Source of the DNA: CAWDJT01 sp963828705
GTDB taxonomy: Bacteria > Desulfobacterota > Syntrophobacteria > Syntrophobacterales > Syntrophobacteraceae
NCBI GenBank assembly: GCA_963828705.1
Contig: CAWHGA010000001.1
Span: 1-64,000, forward strand
Length of the DNA stretch: 64,000 bases
Direction: 5' to 3'
In this document: piece by piece, positions 30,299 through 39,531 of the stretch
How the letters are laid out: every line of letters starts with the position of its first letter
Numbering within the stretch: position 1 is the first letter of the stretch
Translations under genes and position numbers: made by a program
Notes under the pieces: model-generated
Databases searched by the model: none
The model's input: the letters and a program-made list of their open reading frames with translations, nothing else
What the model was told of the DNA's origin: nothing

Positions 30299-32920
30299 TC
30301 ATTGATGGGCCGCGAGGCATTCCAGCAACTGGTCGCGCAGGCCCTGGTGAACCATGGAGTCGAGTAGTTTTTTGCCATACAGGTCGGTGACATAGAAAAC
30401 ATCCGCCACCTGCGCTCCGGGAGTGGAGATCTTGGCCAGCTGAATGGAAATGCCCTGTTCGAAGAGCGTCTTGCTGATGGCGTGAAGGACTCCAGGGCGA
30501 TCCCAGGTATAGACTTCCACGACGGTATAAAAATCAGACGCCTCTTCATTAATTATCACTCGATCCTCTTTGCGCGGCACCGCCTTGCGATGGAAAACCG
30601 CCTGGCGCTGGCGGGTGGCGATCAGCTGCTCAAGATAGCCCGACTCACCACCGAGGATGCGGTGCAGGTCAGTTTCCATCTTGGCCCAGAGTTCCTGGGT
30701 GTGCAGGGCGTCCAGCACCCGTTCCAGCCGCAACACATCCAGCGCCATCCCGGATTGCCGGGTGAAAATATCCGCGGACAAAATGTTGAGACCATAGGCC
30801 CAGATAACCCCGGTTATGATGGCAAACAGCCCAGGGCGGTCATGAGTGGCGATGGTCACTTGCCACATCTCGCCTTCGCCGGGTTCCGCCTGCAACACCA
30901 CGGTGTGCCCGGCCAATCGCTGTTCCAGGCGGTAGTGCTGGAGGATCGCCGCCGGCGTAGTGGAAAACAGATAGCGAACCGAGACCGATTCCAACCAGGC
31001 TGGCACCGCGGCCTGCTCCAGAGGATCGGCTGTCAGTTGGAGGATTTGTTTGCGGACATCATCAACACGCTGTTCTGCATCCTCACCAACCCAGTAACCT
31101 TGCAGGAGGACTTGATCCACCTTGACATACAGCTCGCGCAGCAGCGAGGCCTTCCAAGTGTTCCAGGCTCCCGGCCCGGTAGCGCAGGAATCGGCGATGG
31201 TGAGCAAATACAAAAGCCGGAGGTGCTCACGGTCAGCGAAAGTCGCGGCACAATGGATGATAGGCTTTTCATCACTGAGGTCCCGCTTCATCGCTGTGTC
31301 GGCCAGAAGCAAATGGTTGCCGATCAGAAAGTGCAGCAGCTCGGCTTCGGAAGCCTCAAGCCCGAAGCGCTCTGCGATCCCGATCGCCATTTCCGCGCCG
31401 ATGACCGAATGGTTCTTCCCCTGGCTCTTGCCGATGTCGTGGATCAGCGCCGCCAGGTAAAGCACCCGACGATTTTCGATCTGGGCGAAGGCGTCACTGA
31501 CCTTGAGCCGAATAATGCTGTCCTGAGGTTGCTGCTCCATTTGGTGGAGCTGCATAACCGTACGCAGCAGATGTTCGTCCACGGTGTAGAGGTGGTAGAC
31601 ATCATGCTGGACGCGATAGCGCACCGGCGCGAGTTCCGGGATAAAGGTCTCAAGAAAGCCGGTCTCCATCATCACCTTGAGGACCGGAAAGGCTTGCTGC
31701 GGGTCCAGCAGGATATCGAAAAACTGGCTCACGACCTGCGGATCACGCCGGTCATCGCTGCTGAAAGCCGTCAAGTTCTGGCGGATGACCTGACCAGTCT
31801 GATGGTGAAAGTGCGCCTTGGCCCGTGCTGCCTGCCAGAAAAACGACATGAGCACCCGTGGGGTCTTCGAGACCAGTTCCGGTTGCACAAAGTGCAGGTA
31901 CTTCCCTTCGAGCAGGAAGGGGCCGGGCAGGATGCGGCGTCGAAACCGGCGAAGGAGGCCTCCGGAACTCCCCTCGCGCTCCTGCAGCCGTTCCAGAAAA
32001 AAGGTGGTGCTGCGGCGAATCCGTGCGGTATGGCGGTAGTACAAGCGCATGAACGCTTCTACCGCCGCCCCCTGACGATTATCCAGGAAGCCAAGCCGCT
32101 GCGCGATTTGTTCCTGCTCGGGAAACAGCAACTGATCCTGGCGTTTGCCCGCCAATTGGTGCAGTTGCAGACGAACGCGCCACAAAAAATCCTGCGCTTG
32201 CTCCAGCCAGTGCTGTTCTTCCCGAGTGAGCAACTCCTGATGCCGCAGCGTTTCCAGCGAACTGTCCTGGAAAAAGACGTGACCGGCCCAGCGAATCACA
32301 TGTAGATCGCGGAGGCCGCCGACACCTTCTTTGATGTGCGGTTCCAGCAGATAGGAACTTTCGCCATACTGCTGAAGACGTTTCTGCCGGTAGGCGACCA
32401 AATCAGCCAGGAAGCGCCGGTGCCGTTTGCGACCGAAGCTTTCCAAAAAACCGCCTCGCCATTTTTGAAAAAAACCCTCATCACCGGCGATAAACTGAGG
32501 TTCCAGGTAGCTGGTAAAGACCGTAAAGTCTTCGCGGATCAAACTTTCCAGCGAGGAAACCGAGGCGGTCACGTGGCCCACTTCAAACCCGGCATCCCAC
32601 AAGCTGTAGGTCAGCTCCCGGACCATCTCCTTCAACGGCGCCGGAAGGCGATTCTGGTACATGAAAAGCAAATCCAGATCGGATGCGAAGCTCAGGTCGC
32701 CGCGCCCGAACCCACCCACGGCGATCGCGGCCCACCCGGTGCGGGCAAGGTTATCGCCGGATAGCGCCTCCTGAAATTTCTGCAGAAAAGAATGAGCGTA
32801 GGTTCGTGCCGCCAGATAGCCGGGCACGTCGCTGCGGCAATACTGGCCGAAGGCCTGCCGCATTTCCTTCAGGCGGGCCGGCAGTTGCGAGAAGTTGATT
32901 TCCATGGCACCATTCTGCAC
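30299..32920 (-). CDS. glnD: [Protein-PII] uridylyltransferase/uridylyl-removing enzyme
   Basis: Glutamine sensor that uridylylates PII when nitrogen is scarce and deuridylylates it when glutamine is high. Intact at 873 residues. Order: nucleotidyltransferase (VGGFGRGDLSFASDLDLLFM, about residues 65-90), helical linker, HD phosphohydrolase (LIHDIGKSQGKNHSVIG), then two C-terminal ACT domains (THDRPGLFAIITGVIWAYGL; VYTWDRPGVLHAISKTLFEQ). The start could be GTG at 32920 or ATG at 32905 (MEINFSQLPARLKE); neither has a strong ribosome site. It lies between glnB and glnA on the same strand, with substrate and downstream target adjacent. Confidence 0.95.
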   Translation of the reverse strand: MQNGAMEINFSQLPARLKEMRQAFGQYCRSDVPGYLAARTYAHSFLQKFQEALSGDNLARTGWAAIAVGGFGRGDLSFASDLDLLFMYQNRLPAPLKEMVRELTYSLWDAGFEVGHVTASVSSLESLIREDFTVFTSYLEPQFIAGDEGFFQKWRGGFLESFGRKRHRRFLADLVAYRQKRLQQYGESSYLLEPHIKEGVGGLRDLHVIRWAGHVFFQDSSLETLRHQELLTREEQHWLEQAQDFLWRVRLQLHQLAGKRQDQLLFPEQEQIAQRLGFLDNRQGAAVEAFMRLYYRHTARIRRSTTFFLERLQEREGSSGGLLRRFRRRILPGPFLLEGKYLHFVQPELVSKTPRVLMSFFWQAARAKAHFHHQTGQVIRQNLTAFSSDDRRDPQVVSQFFDILLDPQQAFPVLKVMMETGFLETFIPELAPVRYRVQHDVYHLYTVDEHLLRTVMQLHQMEQQPQDSIIRLKVSDAFAQIENRRVLYLAALIHDIGKSQGKNHSVIGAEMAIGIAERFGLEASEAELLHFLIGNHLLLADTAMKRDLSDEKPIIHCAATFADREHLRLLYLLTIADSCATGPGAWNTWKASLLRELYVKVDQVLLQGYWVGEDAEQRVDDVRKQILQLTADPLEQAAVPAWLESVSVRYLFSTTPAAILQHYRLEQRLAGHTVVLQAEPGEGEMWQVTIATHDRPGLFAIITGVIWAYGLNILSADIFTRQSGMALDVLRLERVLDALHTQELWAKMETDLHRILGGESGYLEQLIATRQRQAVFHRKAVPRKEDRVIINEEASDFYTVVEVYTWDRPGVLHAISKTLFEQGISIQLAKISTPGAQVADVFYVTDLYGKKLLDSMVHQGLRDQLLECLAAHQ

Positions 32921-33091
32921 GCGACGGCAAACCGGGAAAGATCATGCCAGGCTCCGCCTCGAGAAATTTACGTCTACTCATATCACCGAGGTGTGCAGCC
33001 CACAGCCGCAAATGGCCAGACACCATGGGCCGCCGCAGGCCCCACCTAAAGCTCACCGTGATCACCCTCACCGGCAAGAACTCAAGGCCCG

Positions 33092-33430
33092 TCAAAGAGC
33101 CTGTTCGCCCGACTCGCCTGTGCGGATGCGAATGCATTCTTCCACCGGCATGACAAAGATCTTGCCGTCACCAATCTTGCCGGTAAATGCCGCCTCCCGG
33201 ATGGCCTTGATGACATCTGCCACGGCATCATCAGCCACCACCACTTCTATCTTGATTTTTGGAATAAAATCAACCACGTACTCGGCACCCCGATAGATCT
33301 CCGTGTGGCCTTTCTGTCGACCAAACCCGCGCACCTCGGCAACTGTCATGCCCTTGATGCCAACTTCAGCGAGCTTTTCCTTCACATCGTCCAGCTTGAA
33401 TGGCTTGATTATCGCCTCAATCTTCTTCAT
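33092..33430 (-). CDS. glnB: Nitrogen regulatory protein PII
   Basis: 112 residues, full-length PII trimer subunit binding ATP/ADP and 2-oxoglutarate. MKKIEAIIKPFKLDDVKEKL, T-loop GHTEIYRGAEYVVDFIPK with Tyr51 for uridylylation, B-loop region TGKIGDGKIFVMPVEECIRI. GlnB and GlnK cannot be separated reliably by sequence here; no amtB is in the window, which favours glnB. ATG is preceded by an AGGTG ribosome site. A sigma-54 promoter match lies about 62 bases upstream, so expression is probably raised under nitrogen limitation. Confidence 0.93.
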   Translation of the reverse strand: MKKIEAIIKPFKLDDVKEKLAEVGIKGMTVAEVRGFGRQKGHTEIYRGAEYVVDFIPKIKIEVVVADDAVADVIKAIREAAFTGKIGDGKIFVMPVEECIRIRTGESGEQAL

Positions 33431-33491
33431 TTGGAATCACCTCGCAGCTTCAAGGGTTCATCATTCACGCCCACCGTCAACTTGTCCATCC

Positions 33492-33506
33492 GCAATTGTC
33501 TTGCCA
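33492..33506 (-). promoter_or_regulatory. Sigma-54 (-24/-12) promoter for glnB
   Basis: Minus-strand TGGCAAGACAATTGC fits TGGCA-N-G-N4-TTGC exactly and lies about 62 bases before the glnB ATG. A NifA-like sigma-54 activator is encoded 2 kb upstream. Confidence 0.7.
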
Positions 33507-33625
33507 ATCCCTTTGCCGGCGGGATTCATTGGGGGTTGGCAACGACCATACACGCTTCGGCCGTCGGGCGCCTCATTCCAACGGTTGCCACAAGCCGCCT
33601 TGCCTGAGTTGCTACCCGGCAGGCT

Positions 33626-35254
33626 CTAAGCGTGAGCAATCGGGTAGCGACGCCCGCTGCCAAAAGCCTTAGTGGATACCCTCAGCACCGGTGGAGCTTG
33701 CCAGCGTTTGTACTCGTTGCCATCCACCTTGCGAATCACCCATTCCACCAATTGCCGATCGTATCCCATCGAAACGATCCCCTCGACGGATAGCCGCTGT
33801 TCCACATAGGCTCCCAGGATACCATCGAGGATCGGGTACGGTGGAAGACTATCCTCATCCTTCTGGTCAGGACGAAGCTCGGCTGAAGGCGCTCTGGTCA
33901 GAATACGTTCCGGTATCCACCCATGTCGCGTTGCCAGCAGCCGGCTCAGCTCAAACACCACGGTCTTAGGTACATCACCAAGCACTGCCAGACCGCCGTT
34001 CATGTCGCCATATAGGGTACAATAACCCACAGCCATTTCCGATTTGTTACCAGTGCTCAGGAGCAGCCGATTGAATTTGTTGGAAAGCGCCATCAGCAGC
34101 AAACCGCGGATCCTGGCCTGAAGGTTTTCTTCGGTCACATCCGCAGGCAGATCCCCAAACACCGGGCCGAGGCAGTGTTGGGCCACATCGAACAGCTCAC
34201 CGATGGCAACGACCTCGAAGTCAATACCCAGACGGTCGGCCAGTTCGCGAGCATCTGTCAGGCTTTCCGGAGCGTTGTAGGGACCGGGAAGAGCCACCCC
34301 CAGGACCTGCTCAGGCCCAAGTGCCAGGGTCGCCAGACATGCCACCAGAGCCGAATCCACCCCACCACTCAAACCGATCACGACCCGTTCGAACCGGCAC
34401 TTGCGGGCATAGTCACGCAAGCCGAGCACCAGCGCCGCCAGCAGTTCCTCGGTAGCACCCATGTCGCCTGCATGCAGATCGCCGACCTGCCGGCCGGTAT
34501 CGTAGACGATCAGATCTTCCTGAAAATCGGCGGCACAGGCGACCAGGCGACCATCAGCGTTGACCACCATGCTGTGGCCCTGGAAGATCAGCTCGTCGTT
34601 ACCCCCCACCTGATTGACATAGACTATTTGGGTGCCGAACCTCAGGGCATGAGCCCGGAGTAAATCCTCCACCAGAGAGATCTTCTGCAAATGATAGGGC
34701 GAAGCTGCAATGTTGATGAGCACGCTCACCGATGCCTGGCCCAGATCGACGACCGGATCCCGAGGGTAGGTGAAGTGAGGGAGGAAATCCAGGCGGTTCC
34801 AAACGTCTTCACAGATTGTCAAACCCAGCCGTTCTCCTTGAAAGTCCACCCATGCGGAGCCGCTACCGGGTTCGAAGTATCGGTCTTCATCAAAAACATC
34901 ATAGGACGGCAGCAATTGTTTATGGGCTCTGGCGATCACTTCACCGTCGGAAAAAAACAGGGCGGTGTTGTGGTAGGGCTTGCCCTGCTGAGATTCATTG
35001 TCGCTCACCACACCGCAAATCACCCCCAAGCCGCGACTGGCTTCGCCGATCTTGCCCCAGTAGCGTTGACTCTCGGCCACAAAGCCCGACTTGTCCAATA
35101 GATCCCGAGGTGGATAACCCAACAGCGCCAGTTCCGGAAACACCACCAACTGGCACCCAAGCCGGCGCGCGCGCTCAATGTCTCGACAAATCTTGGCGCA
35201 GTTGCCGGCAAAATCGCCAATCAGCGGATCAATCTGGGCCAGCGCCAGAAGCAT
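33626..35254 (-). CDS. nadE: Glutamine-dependent NAD+ synthetase
   Basis: Last step of NAD synthesis: amidates nicotinate adenine dinucleotide with ammonia from glutamine. About 542 residues. N-terminal nitrilase-type glutaminase has the Glu in LVVFPELALLGYPPRDLL and the nucleophile Cys in GLTICEDVWN. C-terminal synthetase has the PP-loop VIGLSGGVDSALVACLA, then STGNKSEMAVGYCTLYGDMN. ATG at 35254 follows GGGAGGGA; the longer upstream frame lacks homology. It lies between the NifA-like regulator and glnB, and uses glutamine. nadB of the same pathway lies at 51321-52969. Confidence 0.94.
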   Translation of the reverse strand: MLLALAQIDPLIGDFAGNCAKICRDIERARRLGCQLVVFPELALLGYPPRDLLDKSGFVAESQRYWGKIGEASRGLGVICGVVSDNESQQGKPYHNTALFFSDGEVIARAHKQLLPSYDVFDEDRYFEPGSGSAWVDFQGERLGLTICEDVWNRLDFLPHFTYPRDPVVDLGQASVSVLINIAASPYHLQKISLVEDLLRAHALRFGTQIVYVNQVGGNDELIFQGHSMVVNADGRLVACAADFQEDLIVYDTGRQVGDLHAGDMGATEELLAALVLGLRDYARKCRFERVVIGLSGGVDSALVACLATLALGPEQVLGVALPGPYNAPESLTDARELADRLGIDFEVVAIGELFDVAQHCLGPVFGDLPADVTEENLQARIRGLLLMALSNKFNRLLLSTGNKSEMAVGYCTLYGDMNGGLAVLGDVPKTVVFELSRLLATRHGWIPERILTRAPSAELRPDQKDEDSLPPYPILDGILGAYVEQRLSVEGIVSMGYDRQLVEWVIRKVDGNEYKRWQAPPVLRVSTKAFGSGRRYPIAHA

Positions 35255-35682
35255 TCTTGTACTCCCTCCCACATTAAGCAATTCTTGGCGCGATCTCCCA
35301 TCATCCCAGCTAAGGCCGTCATCCCGGCCAAGACTGGGTTCGATACCTTTCCGGAGTAGTCTGCGCGGCAATGACGATCACCACCTTGTGGCAGCAAACC
35401 GCCTGAATTGGGCCACGCCCAGTCACCCTATCAACCGGACCAGGTCGCCCATGGTGCTGATCCCGCGCAGATGCGGCGAAGCTCACACTGCCCTCACTCC
35501 TCACGGTGGAATTTATTCACCTTGCAAGACCCATTCCCACAAACCCGATGGACTCCTGGAAGACCTGCAAGTCCCGTCACCCTGGCGAAAACCCGGGTCC
35601 AGAGAAGAGCGAAAAGACCGGATTCCGGTTCCCGCCGGAATGACGCCAAAAGACTCCGGCAAGAGGGTCCAATATCAGGTTG
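35255..35682. other. nifA-like/nadE intergenic region
   Basis: Contains the REP-like repeat at 35575-35645 and a partial unit near 35314 (CGTCATCCCGGCCAAGACTG). No gene supported. Confidence 0.55.
35575..35645. repeat. REP-like imperfect palindrome, copy 5
   Basis: CGTCACCCTGGCGAAAACCC at one end and CCCGCCGGAATGACG at the other. About 71 bases, same layout as the copies at 1834 and 9432. It lies downstream of the NifA-like gene. Confidence 0.65.
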
Positions 35683-37206
35683 TTATGAGACCTTGGCGCG
35701 GAAACGGCGAGCATCAATGCCGTATCTTTGGATTTTGTACTGGATGATGCGTTTGGTGGTTCCCAATAGGCGGGCCGCCTGGGACTGGTTGCCGCGGGCA
35801 TCCTTCAGGGCGTCGGTGATGAGGTCGCGTTCAAAGGCGCTCACCAGCGCATCCAGTTTCCCACGGTTGCGCTCCTGGAGTTCCTGCGGCTTCATTTGCA
35901 GGGTAGGCGGCAGGTGCACGGCTTCGATGGCGTCTCCCGAAGACAGAATCACCGCCCGCTCCATGCAATTCTCCAACTCCCGGACATTCCCAGGCCAATG
36001 GTAGGACATGAGCATGTCGATAGCCAGGGTGGAAATCCGCCGAACGTTTTTGTTGAATTCCCGAACATACTTGAGCACAAAAAAATCGGCCAGGAGCAGG
36101 ATATCCGGTCCTCGTTCCCTGAGGGGCGGCAAGAAAATGGGGAAGACGTTCAGGCGGTAATAGAGGTCGGATCGGAAGGCGCCATTGGCTACCTCGACTT
36201 CCAGGTTCTTATTGGTGGCGGCAACCACGCGCACATCCACCTGCACCGTACGGGAAGAGCCCAGGGGTTGGAAGGTCCGTTCCTGAAGGACGCGCAGCAG
36301 CTTTGCCTGAGCCACCGGCGACAGCTCCCCGACTTCGTCTAGAAAAATGGTGCCGCCATTGGCCTCTTCAAAGCGTCCGCGGCGGCGCATCAAGGCGCCG
36401 GTGAAGGCACCCTTTTCGTGACCGAAGAGTTCGCTTTCCAGCAGCGCATCAGGCATGGCTGCGCAGTTGACCTGGACCAAAGGACCCTTGCTGCGCCGAC
36501 TGTTGTCGTGGATCGCTTTGGCAACCAATTCCTTACCTGTCCCGGTTTCTCCATGGATAAGCACGGTGGTGTTGGAGTCGGCCACCTGGTCGACGAGGCG
36601 CAATACCTCCTGAACCACTTTGGATCGGCCGATGATGTGCGTCTTGGGACGGCGGGCCTCAGCCACCATGCGCCGCAACCGCAGGTTCTCTTCCTCGATG
36701 GCACGGTACTGTACCACCTTGCCCAGCAGTTCCGACACCGCCCCCAAGAGCTCGATTTCCCGGTCCAGGTTCTCAACCTGATGCCTCAGCTTGTCCGCCG
36801 ACAACACCCCTACTACCTTGCCGTGATAAAAAATGGGCACACACAGAAAGGCCAGTTCATCACGATTCAGCGCCTTGCGCGCGCCAGTACGATCCAAAAA
36901 CAGCGTCTCATTGCCAAGATTGGCAACGGCCATGGGACGTCCTGACTGGGCCACTTTGCCGGTGATACCTTCACCGGGGCGATAGCAGATGCTGCCGGCC
37001 TCCACATCCATGCCCTGTGCCACGTCCAGCCAGGCTTCCCCGGTGTGCAGATCCAGGATCGAGATCATCCCCCTCTGCATCCCCAGGTATCGGTTCAGAA
37101 TGTTCAGGATGCTCTGCAATTGGTCCTTGAAATCGTCGGACCGGACCAGCATGAGGGCAACCTCATGCAGTACGGTCAATTCCAGGTGGCTGTAGTCGTG
37201 CGCCAT
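35683..37206 (-). CDS. NifA-like sigma-54-dependent transcriptional activator (GAF-AAA-Fis)
   Basis: About 507 residues. N-terminal GAF domain (residues about 20-165; LHEVALMLVRSDDF, GEGITGKVAQSGRPMAV, FLCVPIFYHGKVVGVLSADK). AAA+ domain contacts sigma-54: Walker A IHGETGTGKELVAKAIH, GAFTGA loop in HEKGAFTGALMRR, Walker B GGTIFLDEVGEL. C-terminal Fis-type helix-turn-helix: GNQSQAARLLGTTKRIIQYK. The layout and tail resemble NifA proteins of Desulfobacterota. No nif genes are in the window, so its targets may be the sigma-54 promoters of glnB and glnA. A TTG start at 37218 is open; ATG at 37206 is preferred. Confidence 0.87.
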   Translation of the reverse strand: MAHDYSHLELTVLHEVALMLVRSDDFKDQLQSILNILNRYLGMQRGMISILDLHTGEAWLDVAQGMDVEAGSICYRPGEGITGKVAQSGRPMAVANLGNETLFLDRTGARKALNRDELAFLCVPIFYHGKVVGVLSADKLRHQVENLDREIELLGAVSELLGKVVQYRAIEEENLRLRRMVAEARRPKTHIIGRSKVVQEVLRLVDQVADSNTTVLIHGETGTGKELVAKAIHDNSRRSKGPLVQVNCAAMPDALLESELFGHEKGAFTGALMRRRGRFEEANGGTIFLDEVGELSPVAQAKLLRVLQERTFQPLGSSRTVQVDVRVVAATNKNLEVEVANGAFRSDLYYRLNVFPIFLPPLRERGPDILLLADFFVLKYVREFNKNVRRISTLAIDMLMSYHWPGNVRELENCMERAVILSSGDAIEAVHLPPTLQMKPQELQERNRGKLDALVSAFERDLITDALKDARGNQSQAARLLGTTKRIIQYKIQRYGIDARRFRAKVS

Positions 37207-37218
37207 GTCTTGTCTCAA

Positions 37219-37718
37219 AATTCAAGATGGAGCGGTTGGCGGTTGGCCTCGCCGGCTGCAGGCATGGTCACAGCCTCCACCTGGCGAAGTGTTCACAATT
37301 GCGTCGCTATTTCTATACAAAAATGTACTTTATCGCACCCCAGCGGACTTGGCCATATAAAACTGCAGAATACCGTCGGGAAGCGCACAGTCTGCTGAAG
37401 CAATTCCGATTGCCGAAGCTCAATTCATGCGGAGAGCGTGGATGACCTTTCAGGTGACGCCGGCCTCATGAAGGGCCCAAGTGCACATCCGACGCTTTGT
37501 GCCCATGCCCCCGAAAAGCATAAGACTCCGATCCCTAAAGCCAATAAGCCCGAACGGGATCGCCCCGTCCGGGCTTATTGGACCTCTGCCACCAGCGACG
37601 GATCATACTACTCCTCAGACGCTCAGACGAGCACCCTATGGTTCCACCGGCAAAATCCGCGAGTGGGTGAACCCTGTGAAGCGGGATGAGATGCCCTGGC
37701 TGTGCGCACCAATCGGCA
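37219..37718. other. Intergenic region upstream of the NifA-like gene
   Basis: Holds the perfect-stem hairpin at 37541-37581. No supported gene or tRNA. Confidence 0.55.
37541..37581. terminator. Long stem-loop, possible terminator or processed RNA structure
   Basis: CCAATAAGCCCG pairs exactly with CGGGCTTATTGG. Inside, ACGGG pairs with CCCGT, giving one near-continuous stem with a short loop. No T run follows in either direction, so a classical rho-independent terminator is doubtful. It lies 138 bases past the stop of the PstS-like gene. Confidence 0.5.
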
Positions 37719-38525
37719 CTAGTTGGCTGGGATCATGCCTTTCTTGCGAATGATGTCTTTGCCTTCGGGCGACAGACAGAACTCGATAAAGCGTTTGGCC
37801 GTCCCGGCTGGCGCTCCACGGGTGACAAAGGAGAAATCCTGGAAGTACGGGTAACCGGGTTCGTCCGGGGAGATTCCATTGATCTTGAGCTTCTTAAGAC
37901 CGTGACTGATCAGACGCGCTGCACCCTGGGAGGTGAACGAAATGGACCAGGGCATGCGCCGCGTTGTCTCAATCACCATCGTTGACGTCGTGGTCACGAT
38001 TTCAGCTTTGATTGGGTTACCCGCCATGACATCGCGGCTGAAGTTTTTATGAACGGCCGTGTGCTCGCCTGGAACGATCACCAAGATGGGCTTGTCAGGC
38101 CCGCCAAGGTCCTTCCAATTGGTGATCTTTCCACCAAAGACCGCCTGAATCTGCTGATTAGAAATATCGGTCACCGGGCATTCGGCATTGACGATGATGG
38201 CCAAGGGGTCGCGACAGCAAGGAGTCTCCACATAACCACTGACGGCCTGCACCGAGGTCAGACGCTGCGCGCTGCTGGCAATATCGGCGAAACCATTGGT
38301 GAGACGCTCAACCGCCACCGGCGATGCATAAATCCCCAAGTCCACCTTGATGCCGGTCTTCTGGGAAAAGGCCGCCAGGCGATCACTGCCGAAGGCTTCG
38401 TAGACCTGTGGCGAACAACTGTAGCGTAACACATCCGCGGCCTTGGCGGGCGTCACGGACATCACCATGATTGCAGACACCATGATCGCAATAAGAGTTC
38501 CACCCCACAGAATTGCCCTCTTCAT
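37719..38525 (-). CDS. PstS-like periplasmic substrate-binding protein
   Basis: 268 residues with a Sec signal peptide (MKRAILWGGTLIAIMVSAIM, cleavage probably after AKA). The mature part matches the phosphate-binding-like PBP fold: GFADIASSAQRLTSVQ, LAIIVNAECPVTDISNQQIQ, VFGGKITNWKDLGG (a hallmark of the PstS group) and a C-terminal CLSPEGKDIIRKKGMIPAN. A CC pair in ETPCCRDPL is unusual. No permease or ATPase genes adjoin, so the ligand (phosphate or another oxyanion) and function (transport or sensing) are unknown. ATG at 38525 follows CAGGAGGG. Confidence 0.85.
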   Translation of the reverse strand: MKRAILWGGTLIAIMVSAIMVMSVTPAKAADVLRYSCSPQVYEAFGSDRLAAFSQKTGIKVDLGIYASPVAVERLTNGFADIASSAQRLTSVQAVSGYVETPCCRDPLAIIVNAECPVTDISNQQIQAVFGGKITNWKDLGGPDKPILVIVPGEHTAVHKNFSRDVMAGNPIKAEIVTTTSTMVIETTRRMPWSISFTSQGAARLISHGLKKLKINGISPDEPGYPYFQDFSFVTRGAPAGTAKRFIEFCLSPEGKDIIRKKGMIPAN

Positions 38526-38833
38526 GATTTCCCTCCTGTGCTTGTTCTGATTTTTGCCGAATGAGCCGGCACCGAGCCGGCCGTGGAGAGGAAGCATTTC
38601 CCCGCAGAGCGCGCCGAGCATTCACTAAACGCCGCTCAAATCGGCAGGAGCGTCCACTGATACAACCACGTCTGAGACGTGGCCTCCATCAGCTCTCTTG
38701 GTCACCAAACTCTCGGTGGCAGCGCTTGCCGGGAAAACCCCTGATCGCCAGGCCTTGAGGCGTGATGCCCAGGCATCCACCAAAGACTGCGTCCGGACTC
38801 AGCATAACGGCAACTGGCCAATTGGATCATCCG
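38526..38833. other. Intergenic region between the PstS-like gene and rdgB
   Basis: No supported gene, repeat or hairpin. Confidence 0.45.
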
Positions 38834-39497
38834 TTATGCTGGTGCATACAGATGTCCCCAAGACGCAGTCGTTTCTCTTCCTCCAGCCGCTTGGCCAGCC
38901 AGATCGATTGCCCTATCCAGTTCAGCATTGAGCTCCGCCAACGCTTTGCCTCTGTGGCTGACACGAAGTTTCTCTTCCATGGTCAGTTCCGCAAAGGTCT
39001 TCCGCAAGGGCGGGTATAGGAACAGCGGATCATAACCAAAGCCATGATCCCCTCGGGGTTGCTTCGAGTATCTCCCCATCACAATGCGCCTCATAGGTGA
39101 GAGCAAAGCCTGTGGGCACTGCCAGCGACAACACACATCGAAAACGCGCCGTGCGATTCTTGACGCCCTTCATTTCATCGATGAGCTTGGCGTTGTTGTC
39201 GGCATCACTAGCGTTTTCACCGGCATACCGGGCCGAAAAAACACCGGGAGCACCGTTCAGGACCGCCACTTCCAGCCCGGAATCGTCGGCTAAGGCAGGA
39301 AATCCAACCACTTTGGCAGTAAAACTGGCTTTTTTGTAGGCGTTATCATCAAAAGAAACCCCATCTTCCACAATTTCAGGAATGGAGCCGAAATCATTAA
39401 GATCTCTGATTTCCAATGCGGGATGACTCAAGAAACTGCGAATCTCCGACGACTTGCCTTGGTTTCTTGTGGCTAGCACCAGAACGATTCTATCCAT
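38834..39497 (-). CDS. rdgB: dITP/XTP pyrophosphatase (RdgB/HAM1), frameshifted
   Basis: House-cleaning enzyme that hydrolyses ITP, dITP and XTP to monophosphates. Start MDRIVLVLATRNQGKSSEIR, then FDDNAYKKA, PALADDSGLEVAVLNGAPGV and SARYAG in the first frame. The frame breaks at the C4 run 39049-39052: EATPRG is followed by SWLWL and a stop, while the adjacent frame gives DHGFGYDPLFLYPPLRKTFA and SHRGKALAEL. One extra G on the coding strand restores PRGDHGFGYDP, the family consensus. So a homopolymer undercall is likely, with a full-length protein of about 220 residues. Confidence 0.9.
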
Positions 39498-39531
39498 AAC
39501 TAACAATGAACCTCACAACCATCTCAGGAAT

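Noticed and set aside
30482..32305. 607-codon plus-strand open frame
   Set aside because: Antisense of the intact glnD.
37501..37600. tRNA-like fold in the gap upstream of the NifA-like gene
   Set aside because: It is a simple two-part hairpin; no cloverleaf, anticodon stem or T-loop consensus.
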